Assembly (NCBI RefSeq): GCF_007995215.1
Contig: NZ_VCDK01000003.1
Span: 1,302,001 to 1,366,000, forward strand
DNA length: 64,000 nucleotides
Reading direction: 5' to 3'
Origin: Shimia ponticola
GTDB taxonomy: Bacteria; Pseudomonadota; Alphaproteobacteria; Rhodobacterales; Rhodobacteraceae
Under the pieces are notes generated by a model. The model searched no databases. It had not been told where the DNA came from and was given only the letters and a program-made list of their open reading frames with translations. Both the position numbers and the translations under genes were made by a program. Positions 8,068 through 15,766 of this stretch are shown here, in pieces (position 1 is the first letter of the stretch; every line of letters begins with the position of its first letter).

Positions 8068-8907
8068 ATGCAGGGGCGGCAAACGGGCAGCATCGGAGAA
8101 TGGATTTGGCCATCGGCGTTTTTGATTTGCGCTGGCTGGTGCGTTTGGCACATCCCTGCGTTTACGCTTGATTGGATTCCGCCAGAGAGCGAAAGCCTGC
8201 AGATGCAGGTCTCTGAACTCCACACCCGCAAAGAAGTGCTTCAGGATATGCCGGGCCTGTTTGGTGGCTTTGCCAATATCTTTGACTACATCGCCCTGCT
8301 ATCGATGCCGATCTTCGTTTTGCTTGGCATGCGGTCCATTGTCGTGGCTCCGATGGAGTATCCGCAATGGAAACGCTGGGACAAGTTCGCACTGTTTATA
8401 GGGCGTGCGACGATGATCATGCTTCTCGCGATGACGGGCGTGATGCTCTACGAGGTTTTCATGCGATACGTGGTCGAAGCGCCGACCAAGTGGGCCAACG
8501 AACTGACGCTGTGGATCGCGGGCTTCGTGTTCCTGTGCTCGGGCCTTTATGCGATGCAGCAGCGCTGCCACATCCGCATCACGCTGCTCTACGACGTCGT
8601 CCCGCGCCCGGTGCGCAAGGCATTCGATGTGATCTCGACCTTGCTGATCGCGCTATTCGCGATGGGCGTGGTCTATGGCAGCTACAAGCAGGTCTTTGTC
8701 AACAAGCTCTACCGATGGGAGATGTTCGGCACCGCCTTCGACCCGCCGATCCCCGCCACGATCCAGCCAATGATCCTGATCATCATGGTTCTGATCGCAC
8801 TGCAGGCTTTGGCTAACCTGATCGCCGACTGGAACATGGAGCCGGAAACCTTCGTCGTCGACGAGGACGAGGTCGAGGCCATCCGCAAGAGCGTGGGGGC
8901 TGAATAA
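8068..8907 (+). CDS. dctQ: TRAP transporter small permease subunit, enlarged
   Basis: The protein has 279 residues, about 100 more than a usual DctQ. The normal four-helix DctQ core lies in the C-terminal two thirds (YEVFMRYVVEAPTKWANEL is its conserved loop). The N-terminal part adds a first hydrophobic segment (about residues 12-30), a charged stretch ESLQMQVSELHTRKEVLQ, and a second hydrophobic segment (about 70-90). I chose the ATG at 8068 because AAGGGGG lies 9 bases before it; an ATG at 8035 would add 11 residues. It would form the membrane complex with DctM. Confidence 0.85.
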   Translation: MQGRQTGSIGEWIWPSAFLICAGWCVWHIPAFTLDWIPPESESLQMQVSELHTRKEVLQDMPGLFGGFANIFDYIALLSMPIFVLLGMRSIVVAPMEYPQWKRWDKFALFIGRATMIMLLAMTGVMLYEVFMRYVVEAPTKWANELTLWIAGFVFLCSGLYAMQQRCHIRITLLYDVVPRPVRKAFDVISTLLIALFAMGVVYGSYKQVFVNKLYRWEMFGTAFDPPIPATIQPMILIIMVLIALQALANLIADWNMEPETFVVDEDEVEAIRKSVGAE

Positions 8908-10535
8908 TGGATATTGGAACCATTTCACTGATCGTGGTGATGGGCCTGATCGTGCTTCTGGCCATCGGGATGCCGCTGGGTTTTGCCTCTGCCGTCCTCG
9001 CGCTGGTTGTCATGGTCCTGAAGTTCGAACCGCAGGTGCTGACCGCGCCTTGGACCTTTGGCGAAGGCCTGCTGTCGGGGCGGCCGGGGACAGGGCCGCT
9101 TTACCTGTTAACGCAGAAGATATTCGATCTGATGACGCAATACGTGCTGATATCGGTCCCTCTCTTCATTTTCATGGCTGCTTTGCTGGAAAGGTCAGGC
9201 ATCGCCAAAGAGATGTACAATTCGCTCAACTTCTGGCTGGCGCGGACGCGGGGCGGGATCGCGATTGTGACCTCGATCATGGCGGTCATAATGGCCGCGA
9301 TGTCGGGCATCATAGGAGGCGAGGTTGTCCTTCTGGGCCTGATCGCGCTGCCGCAGATGCTGCGACTGGGCTATAACCAGAACCTGGCCATCGGGACGAT
9401 CTGCGCGTCGGGGTCGCTGGGCACGATGATCCCGCCGTCTATTGTGCTGATCATCTACGGCCTGATCACGGAAACGTCGATCAAGGCGCTTTTCACCGGG
9501 GCTTTCGTGCCAGGCTTTATGCTGGCGATGATGATCATCACCTACATTATCATCCGCACACAGCTGCGCCCCCAGGACGCCCCATTGCCAGAACCGCAGC
9601 CGGGTGACCCGACCGCCTCGCAGAAGCTGGGCATGTTCAGCGGATTCCTATCGCTCCTCTTGGCGGGCGGGGCCACGGTCCTGTTCCTTCGGGCGCTGTT
9701 CTTTACCGTCACCGGGCAGAATATCCTGGAGGAAGGCGAGGATCCCATTGCCTTGGGAATGTCTTATCACCTGCTGCCCATCGCCATTGCCGGGCTGATC
9801 GGTTTGGTGATGGCTTTCGTCGTGTTTGGTCGCAAGCGGACGATGGAAGGCTGGGAACACGGCAAGGGCCTGGTGCCGCCGATCCTGGTGATCGGTGTCG
9901 TCATGGGCTCGATCTACGGGGGCATCACGGGGATTACCGAAGCTGCCGGCATGGGCGCTTTCGCGGTGTTCCTTATCGCGCTCTTCCGCGGCGAGGCGAG
10001 TGTCGAGCTTGTCTGGGATTCCATGATGCGCACGCTGCGTTCCACCGGCACGATTATCTGGGTGACCATCGGGGCGGCAGCATTGGCGGGGGCCTATACG
10101 CTGGCGGGTGGGCCCAATTACATCGCCAACCTGATCGTGGGCTCCGAGATGCCAACGATGCTGGTCCTACTGACAATGATGGTCATCCTGCTTTTTATGG
10201 GGGCGTTCATGGACTGGGTCGGCATCGTGTTGCTGATCATCCCCGTATTCCTGCCCATCGTGCAGCGCCTACCCATCGAAGAGATCGGCTATCTGGGCCA
10301 GTTGGAGCCGAAATACCTGTCCGTCTGGTTTGGTGTGCTTTTCTGCATGAACATGCAGGTCAGTTTCCTGTCGCCACCCTTCGGTCCGGCGGCGTTCTAC
10401 CTGAAATCAGTGGCACCGCCGCATATCTCGCTAACCGACATCTTCAAGGGCTTCCTGCCCTTCATCGGGGTCCAGCTGCTGGCGTTGTCGGTGCTGCTGA
10501 TCTGGCCCCCCATTGTCACCCTTCTGTTGGATTGA
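8907..10535 (+). CDS. dctM: TRAP transporter large permease subunit, enlarged
   Basis: This 542-residue polytopic membrane protein of the DctM/ion-transporter superfamily is expected to drive sodium-coupled uptake of the DctP-bound solute. Conserved GSLGTMIPPS and GITEAAGMGAFA segments flank an extra stretch of roughly 80-100 residues (about 215-310) with its own hydrophobic helices; ordinary DctM proteins are near 425-430 residues. The ATG overlaps the dctQ TAA by one base. The matching enlargement of both permease subunits suggests a distinct TRAP subfamily. Confidence 0.92.
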   Translation: MDIGTISLIVVMGLIVLLAIGMPLGFASAVLALVVMVLKFEPQVLTAPWTFGEGLLSGRPGTGPLYLLTQKIFDLMTQYVLISVPLFIFMAALLERSGIAKEMYNSLNFWLARTRGGIAIVTSIMAVIMAAMSGIIGGEVVLLGLIALPQMLRLGYNQNLAIGTICASGSLGTMIPPSIVLIIYGLITETSIKALFTGAFVPGFMLAMMIITYIIIRTQLRPQDAPLPEPQPGDPTASQKLGMFSGFLSLLLAGGATVLFLRALFFTVTGQNILEEGEDPIALGMSYHLLPIAIAGLIGLVMAFVVFGRKRTMEGWEHGKGLVPPILVIGVVMGSIYGGITGITEAAGMGAFAVFLIALFRGEASVELVWDSMMRTLRSTGTIIWVTIGAAALAGAYTLAGGPNYIANLIVGSEMPTMLVLLTMMVILLFMGAFMDWVGIVLLIIPVFLPIVQRLPIEEIGYLGQLEPKYLSVWFGVLFCMNMQVSFLSPPFGPAAFYLKSVAPPHISLTDIFKGFLPFIGVQLLALSVLLIWPPIVTLLLD

Positions 10536-10538
10536 CCC

Positions 10539-11486
10539 ATGCTGAGCGCTGCCCAAATCGACCAGTTCAACCGCGACGGTTACCTCGTGATGGAGGACGT
10601 CATCGACCCCGCCACGCTGGCGGCGGTACGGGGCGAATACGAGGCGTTGATGGACCGGCTCTACGACGGCTGGGCGGCAGAGGGGCGGCTGGCCCCCGCC
10701 ACGCCGGACATGGGCTTTTTTGATAAGCTGGACGCGGCGGTAAAGGCGGGGTTCGAGTGGTATCAGCCACTCGATATCTCGCTGCCGCATGGGGATATTA
10801 CGGACGACACGCCGTTACACGTCGGCCCCGCGGTCTTTGACATGGCGACCCATCCCCGCCTGCTGGACATCGCCGAAAGCCTTCTGGGGCCAGAGCTGAC
10901 CTCGAACCCGATCCAACACGTGCGCATCAAGCCTCCTCAGGCGGAGGTGGCCGCAGGCGAAAAACGCGCGCATATCATCGCGACCGACTGGCATCAGGAC
11001 AAGGGCGTGACGCTGCCGTCGGCGGATGACACACAGATGGTGACGATCTGGCTGGCGATCACGGATGCGACGGTTGAAAACGGCTGTTTGCAAGTGAAGC
11101 CGGGGCTTAGAGACGAGATGCTGCCGCATTGCACGATGAACCAGCCCGGCATCAAGGATCGCTATCTGCCCGCCGCGCGCGCGGTGCCGACGCCAGTAAA
11201 GGCGGGGGGCGCGGTGATCTTTCACCCGCTGACGCCCCATGCCAGCTTGCCTAACGTTTCTGGCGGATACCGTTGGTCATTCGACCTGCGCTATAACGTG
11301 ACGGGCCAGTCTACGGGGCGCGATCAGTTCCCCAGTTTCGTCGCCCGTTCCCGCGCCCAGCCCGAGACCGAGCTTCGCGACTGGCGGGTCTGGAAACAAA
11401 AGTGGGAAGACGCGCGCCGCGATCTGGCCAGAAGCGCGCATATTCCCCAGCACCGCTGGCCCTCGGACGGGCCGTACTGCGCCTGA
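10539..11486 (+). CDS. Phytanoyl-CoA dioxygenase (PhyH)-family Fe(II)/2-oxoglutarate oxygenase
   Basis: This 315-residue protein has a PhyH start (QIDQFNRDGYLVMEDVI). The iron-binding HxD lies in DWHQDKG (about residue 152), the distal His in HPLTPHASLPN (about 230), and a downstream Arg (YRWSFDLRY) would bind 2-oxoglutarate. It is a soluble mononuclear non-haem iron oxygenase. It starts three bases after dctM and overlaps the next gene by one base, so it is embedded in the uptake/catabolic operon and probably acts on the imported compound by hydroxylation, dealkylation or desaturation. The substrate is not recognisable. Confidence 0.87.
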   Translation: MLSAAQIDQFNRDGYLVMEDVIDPATLAAVRGEYEALMDRLYDGWAAEGRLAPATPDMGFFDKLDAAVKAGFEWYQPLDISLPHGDITDDTPLHVGPAVFDMATHPRLLDIAESLLGPELTSNPIQHVRIKPPQAEVAAGEKRAHIIATDWHQDKGVTLPSADDTQMVTIWLAITDATVENGCLQVKPGLRDEMLPHCTMNQPGIKDRYLPAARAVPTPVKAGGAVIFHPLTPHASLPNVSGGYRWSFDLRYNVTGQSTGRDQFPSFVARSRAQPETELRDWRVWKQKWEDARRDLARSAHIPQHRWPSDGPYCA

Positions 11487-12988
11487 TGGGACTGATCCGA
11501 CTGGACACCGCCGACAACGTGGCCATCGCGCAAAAGGCCTTGGGCGCGGGCGCGCAGGTCGACGGGCTTACACTGACGCAATCGGTGCCGGGGGGCCACA
11601 AGGTGGCCCTGCAGCCCATCGCAGCGGGGACGCCTGTGCTGAAATACGCGCAGAAGATCGGTATCGCCTCGACCGATATCGCGCCCGGGGACCACGTCCA
11701 TACGCATAACCTGGCTTTCACGGCGGTCGACCCAAGCTATAAATTCGGCACCAACCTGCGCCCGTCCGCCGCGCCCGCGTCGCGCGACACGTTCATGGGA
11801 TATGACCGGGGCAACGGGCGCTTTGGCACGCGCAACTTCATCGGCATCCTGACCTCGGTGAATTGTTCTGCCACCGTGGCGCGGATGATCGCAGATCATT
11901 TCAGCCCCGACCGGTTGGCAGAGTTTCCGAACGTCGACGGCGTTGCGGCCTTTGTCCACGGCACGGGTTGCGGCATGGGCGGAGACGGCACCGGCTTTGA
12001 GGCCCTCCAGCGGGTGATGTGGGGCTATGCGCGCCACCCCAATCTGGCGGGCGTCCTCATGGTGGGGCTAGGCTGCGAGATGAACCAGATCGACTGGCTG
12101 CTAGAGGCTTACGGCCTCGAGCACGGCCCCCTTTTCCAAACGATGAACATTCAGAACGTGGCGGGGACGCGCGACACCGTGGCGCGCGGGATCGACAAGG
12201 TCACTGCTATGCTGCCTCTGGCCAATCAGGTCAGCCGCACGCCCTGTGACGCGCGCCACCTGAAGGTCGCCCTGCAGTGCGGGGGGTCGGATGCGTGGTC
12301 GGGCATCACGGCAAATCCGGCCCTGGGCCACGCCTGCGATCTTCTCGCCGCGCAAGGCGGCACCGGCGTATTGGCCGAGACACCTGAAATCTACGGCGCC
12401 GAGCATCTGCTGACCGAACGCGCAACTGACGCGGCTACGGGCGAAAAGCTGGTCAACCTGATCCGCTGGTGGGAGGACTATACCGCCGCCAACAAAGGTT
12501 CGATGGACAACAATCCAAGCCCCGGAAACAAGGCCGGTGGGCTGACGACAATCCTTGAAAAGTCGCTTGGTGCTGCGGCCAAAGGGGGCACGACACCTCT
12601 TAACGCGGTCTACAAATACGCCGAACCCGTCACAGCGTCCGGCTTCACCTTCATGGACAGCCCTGGCTATGACCCCGCCAGCGTCACCGGGCAGATCGCG
12701 GGGGGATGCCAGATCGTGTGTTTTACCACCGGTCGCGGTTCGGCGTTTGGCTCAAAACCTGCGCCGACCATCAAGATCGCAACGAATTCGGATATGGCAC
12801 GGCGCATGGCGGGCGACATGGACATAGACGCGGGCCGCATCCTGTCGGAAGGTTTGGATATCCACGCAATGGGGCGCGAGATCTACGACACAATCCTGGC
12901 CACGGCATCCGGCACTGTGACAAAATCCGAAGCCCTGGGTCTTGGGGATTTCGAATTCGTCCCCTGGCAAATCGGCGCGACCATGTAG
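11486..12988 (+). CDS. UxaA/GarD-family altronate- or galactarate-type dehydratase
   Basis: This 500-residue protein has an N-terminal SAF-like domain (GDHVHTHNLAF around residue 70) joined to a large UxaA/GarD C-terminal domain with GYDRGNGRFGTRNF, HGTGCGMGG, MVGLGCEMNQ and a Gly/Ser-rich CFTTGRGSAFG segment. The family dehydrates altronate, galactarate and related acids using a metal bound by conserved Cys/His. The ATG overlaps the dioxygenase stop (TGATG). It probably makes a 2-keto-3-deoxy acid from the transported or oxidised substrate. Confidence 0.88.
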   Translation: MGLIRLDTADNVAIAQKALGAGAQVDGLTLTQSVPGGHKVALQPIAAGTPVLKYAQKIGIASTDIAPGDHVHTHNLAFTAVDPSYKFGTNLRPSAAPASRDTFMGYDRGNGRFGTRNFIGILTSVNCSATVARMIADHFSPDRLAEFPNVDGVAAFVHGTGCGMGGDGTGFEALQRVMWGYARHPNLAGVLMVGLGCEMNQIDWLLEAYGLEHGPLFQTMNIQNVAGTRDTVARGIDKVTAMLPLANQVSRTPCDARHLKVALQCGGSDAWSGITANPALGHACDLLAAQGGTGVLAETPEIYGAEHLLTERATDAATGEKLVNLIRWWEDYTAANKGSMDNNPSPGNKAGGLTTILEKSLGAAAKGGTTPLNAVYKYAEPVTASGFTFMDSPGYDPASVTGQIAGGCQIVCFTTGRGSAFGSKPAPTIKIATNSDMARRMAGDMDIDAGRILSEGLDIHAMGREIYDTILATASGTVTKSEALGLGDFEFVPWQIGATM

Positions 12989-13000
12989 GAGAACAAAACT

Positions 13001-13891
13001 ATGACCAAACCCAAAATCGGTTTCATCGGCTTGGGCCTCATGGGCGGCGCTATGGTGTCGTGTTTGCAAGACAAAGGCTATGACCTGACCGTCCTGGGTA
13101 ACCGGGACCGAACAGAGCTGGACAAAGCCATCGCGCGCGGCGCGGTCGAGGTCACGAACGCGCGCGAAGTCGCGGAACGCAGCGATATCGTCATGCTGTG
13201 TATGGGGACGTCAGAGCATGTCGAAGGCCGTATGCACGGTCCCGACGGGGTCTTGTCGGGGATGCGCAAGGGGGTAGTGGTGATCGACTTTGGCACCTCT
13301 TTGCCATCGTCCACCAAAGCGCTGGCGCGCGAGGTTTCCGCGCAGGGCGGCAGCTATCTGGATGCGCCAATCGGGCGCACTCCCGCCCATGCTTTGGAGG
13401 GTAAGCTCAACCTGATGTGCGCAGGCGACAAAGACGCTTTCGACAAAGTACACCCCGTGCTCAGCGACCTGGCCGAAAACGTCTTTCATCTGGGTGACAG
13501 CGGCAGCGGGCACACCATCAAGCTGATGAACAACTTTTTTGGTCAGGTGGTCGCCAACGCACTAAGCGAAGCTTTCACCATGGCCGACATCACGGGCATC
13601 GAGCGCCAGAAGCTTTTTGATGTGATGTTTGCGGGTCCTTTGGGGTCGCCCTTCATGCAGTTGGTCGCGCAATACCCGCTGAATGGCGACCCGAACCAGC
13701 TGGCCTTTTCGATAGAGAACGCGACAAAGGATGTGGGCTACTACGCTCAGATGGCCGAGGAGGCAGGAGCGCCCTCTGTCATGGCGCACGTGCCGTTGCA
13801 GATGATGAAACAGGCGCTGGCCGACGGTATGGGCGATGCCATGGTTCCCCAGCTCTATGACGCCTACAAAAAGCACTATGGCCGCGATTGA
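13001..13891 (+). CDS. GarR-like 2-hydroxy-3-oxopropionate/beta-hydroxyacid reductase
   Basis: This 296-residue NAD-binding dehydrogenase of the 3-hydroxyisobutyrate family has the Rossmann signature GFIGLGLMGGAMV at the N-terminus, DAPIGRTPAHALEG at the substrate loop (the usual family sequence is DAPVSGG) and the catalytic Lys in GHTIKLMNN near residue 170. GarR-type enzymes reduce tartronate semialdehyde to glycerate downstream of galactarate dehydration, which fits the preceding UxaA/GarD gene. The altered substrate loop means another 3-hydroxy acid is equally possible. AGGAGAAC precedes the ATG. Confidence 0.85.
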   Translation: MTKPKIGFIGLGLMGGAMVSCLQDKGYDLTVLGNRDRTELDKAIARGAVEVTNAREVAERSDIVMLCMGTSEHVEGRMHGPDGVLSGMRKGVVVIDFGTSLPSSTKALAREVSAQGGSYLDAPIGRTPAHALEGKLNLMCAGDKDAFDKVHPVLSDLAENVFHLGDSGSGHTIKLMNNFFGQVVANALSEAFTMADITGIERQKLFDVMFAGPLGSPFMQLVAQYPLNGDPNQLAFSIENATKDVGYYAQMAEEAGAPSVMAHVPLQMMKQALADGMGDAMVPQLYDAYKKHYGRD

Positions 13892-14771
13892 CGGGGGGCG
13901 CAGCCTTGGCATCGCCATTGCGTTTGTCCTTGTTGCGAACCTGCTTTTTTCAGTTGTGGATACCAGCGCCAAGTGGCTGTTGGGCGCAGGCTTGGTGGTG
14001 TTTCAGCTGGCCTTCATGCGGTATGCCGTTCACTTCGCCATCACGTTGGTGGAACGCGCGTGGCGAGGAAAACCGAAAACCAAACTACCTCCAAGGCTGC
14101 GCAGCCTTGTCGTTCTCCGATCGTTTTGCCTGGTCTCTGCAACCCTCGTCAATTTTCTGGCGCTGGGGCACCTGTCCTTGGCGGTAACATCGGCGCTGCT
14201 CTACACGTCTCCGCTCTTTGTGTGCATTTTCGCACGGCTGATCCTGGGCGAAGATATCCGCTCGGCGCATGTTATTTCGATCTTTCTGGGCCTCGGTGGC
14301 GCGCTCATCATCCTTTGGCCATTCGGTGAACCAATGAATTGGTATGCTGTTCTGATGCTTTACCCCGCCATGGGCATGGCGATGTACCAGGTGCTGTCAC
14401 GCAAACTTGCGGGACATGTCACCCCGGGTGTTCTGCAGCTTTACACCGGCGCATTGGGCACGCTGGCTTTGGCGCCATTCGCGATGGTCTTTTGGCAGGT
14501 GCCAGCGGGGGCGGTCGAATGGACCCTGATAGTGGCAATCGGCGCTTTCGCTTGGGCCGGGCACGAAGCGCTCACGCGCGCCCATGGCTATGCACCTGCA
14601 AGCGTGCTTGCGCCCTTTGGCTACAGCTTTGTCATCTACCTGACACTTGCCGGGATGGTCGTCTTTGACGACGCACCCGTGCTATCGACCCTGTTGGGCG
14701 CTTGCTTGATTGTCGTGGGCGGGCTGTTTATTTGGGCCTCCGACGGGCGAGCGAAGAGAGGTCTGGCGTGA
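13878..14771 (+). CDS. EamA/DMT-family membrane transporter
   Basis: This protein of about 297 residues has ten predicted hydrophobic helices arranged as two EamA repeats, with the typical motifs SSAKWLL-like helix 1, RYAVHF, and TSALLYTSPLFV in helix 4. The second repeat contains YQVLSRKLAG and HEALTRAHGYAPAS. The ATG at 13878 overlaps the upstream reductase by 14 bases. The family exports or imports small metabolites; here it may move a pathway intermediate. The direction and cargo are unknown. Confidence 0.85.
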   Translation: MAAIDGGRSLGIAIAFVLVANLLFSVVDTSAKWLLGAGLVVFQLAFMRYAVHFAITLVERAWRGKPKTKLPPRLRSLVVLRSFCLVSATLVNFLALGHLSLAVTSALLYTSPLFVCIFARLILGEDIRSAHVISIFLGLGGALIILWPFGEPMNWYAVLMLYPAMGMAMYQVLSRKLAGHVTPGVLQLYTGALGTLALAPFAMVFWQVPAGAVEWTLIVAIGAFAWAGHEALTRAHGYAPASVLAPFGYSFVIYLTLAGMVVFDDAPVLSTLLGACLIVVGGLFIWASDGRAKRGLA

Positions 14772-15766
14772 CTGACTTAGAGGCGCGGTGCGCGACCTTG
14801 ATAGAAAAGCTTCGCTTGGGGCGCACCCAAGACATCACACGGGTAACCGCGCTCACGGGTGGAGTGGCCTCGGACATCGCCCGGGTCGATCTGAAAGACC
14901 GCACGCTCTGCGTCAAATTCGCCCTGCCGAAACTCAGGGTCCAAGCGGATTGGTATGCCCCGGTTCACCGAAGTGCGGCCGAATACGCCTGGCTGCAAGT
15001 TGCCGCATCGGCGTCTCGCGATCATGCGGTTCAGCTATTTGGGCGCTCAGATGCGCTGCACGGTTTCGCGATGGAATTCATCGCGGGCCCGGATGTGTAC
15101 CTGTGGAAAGACGCCCTGCTCTCTCAAGCGTCCGATCAAGGTGAAGCCGCCGCGTTGGGTGATACGTTGGGACGCGTCCACGCTGCCTCTGTCCAGGAGG
15201 ATTTTGATATTGGGCCCTTCCAGAACCAGAATGATTTTCGCGCGATACGGATCGAGCCCTATCTGTCTTATACGGCGCAAATTCACTCTGCCCTAACAGA
15301 CCGTTTGGATGGGCTGGCAAGCGATCTGTATCAGGCGTCCCGGGTCCTCGTTCACGGTGACGTAAGCCCCAAGAACATCCTTTTTCGCGGTGGGTCCGCC
15401 CTCATCTTGGACGCGGAATGCGCAACGATGGGCGATCCGGCATTTGACCCGGCCTTTTGCCTCAATCACCTGACGCTGAAAGCTCTCCATTTGCCCACCA
15501 GCCGGTCTCGGCTCCTGGCCAACACGCTAGACCTGTGGCGCCATTATCGGCCGCACGTGTGCTGGGAAGACCCAAGCGAGCTCGAGGCGCGGGTCTGCGC
15601 GCTGCTCCCTGCCTTGATGCTCGCCCGTGTCGATGGGAAATCCCCGGTGGAGTATCTGTCGACTGCAAATCAGAACTGGATTCGGCAGATGACACCCGCT
15701 TTGATCCTAAATCCGAAAACCAAGCTTCAAGAGCTTGTCGAAACCCTTGGAAAGGCGATGGCATGA
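14768..15766 (+). CDS. APH/choline-kinase-fold phosphotransferase
   Basis: This 332-residue protein of the aminoglycoside-phosphotransferase fold shows the catalytic loop VHGDVSPKNILF (Asp base, Asn metal ligand) near residue 197 and the metal-binding LDAECATMGDPAFD about 20 residues later; an invariant Lys in CVKFALP would position ATP. GTG start in a GTGA overlap with the permease gene, and a four-base ATGA overlap with the enolase paralog, place it inside the operon. A small-molecule kinase feeding the enolase-like enzyme is more plausible than drug resistance. Confidence 0.82.
   Translation: MTDLEARCATLIEKLRLGRTQDITRVTALTGGVASDIARVDLKDRTLCVKFALPKLRVQADWYAPVHRSAAEYAWLQVAASASRDHAVQLFGRSDALHGFAMEFIAGPDVYLWKDALLSQASDQGEAAALGDTLGRVHAASVQEDFDIGPFQNQNDFRAIRIEPYLSYTAQIHSALTDRLDGLASDLYQASRVLVHGDVSPKNILFRGGSALILDAECATMGDPAFDPAFCLNHLTLKALHLPTSRSRLLANTLDLWRHYRPHVCWEDPSELEARVCALLPALMLARVDGKSPVEYLSTANQNWIRQMTPALILNPKTKLQELVETLGKAMA

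Noticed and set aside
14768-15766. Aminoglycoside resistance gene
   Set aside because: The fold fits, but the operon position with catabolic genes and an enolase paralog argues for a metabolic kinase.
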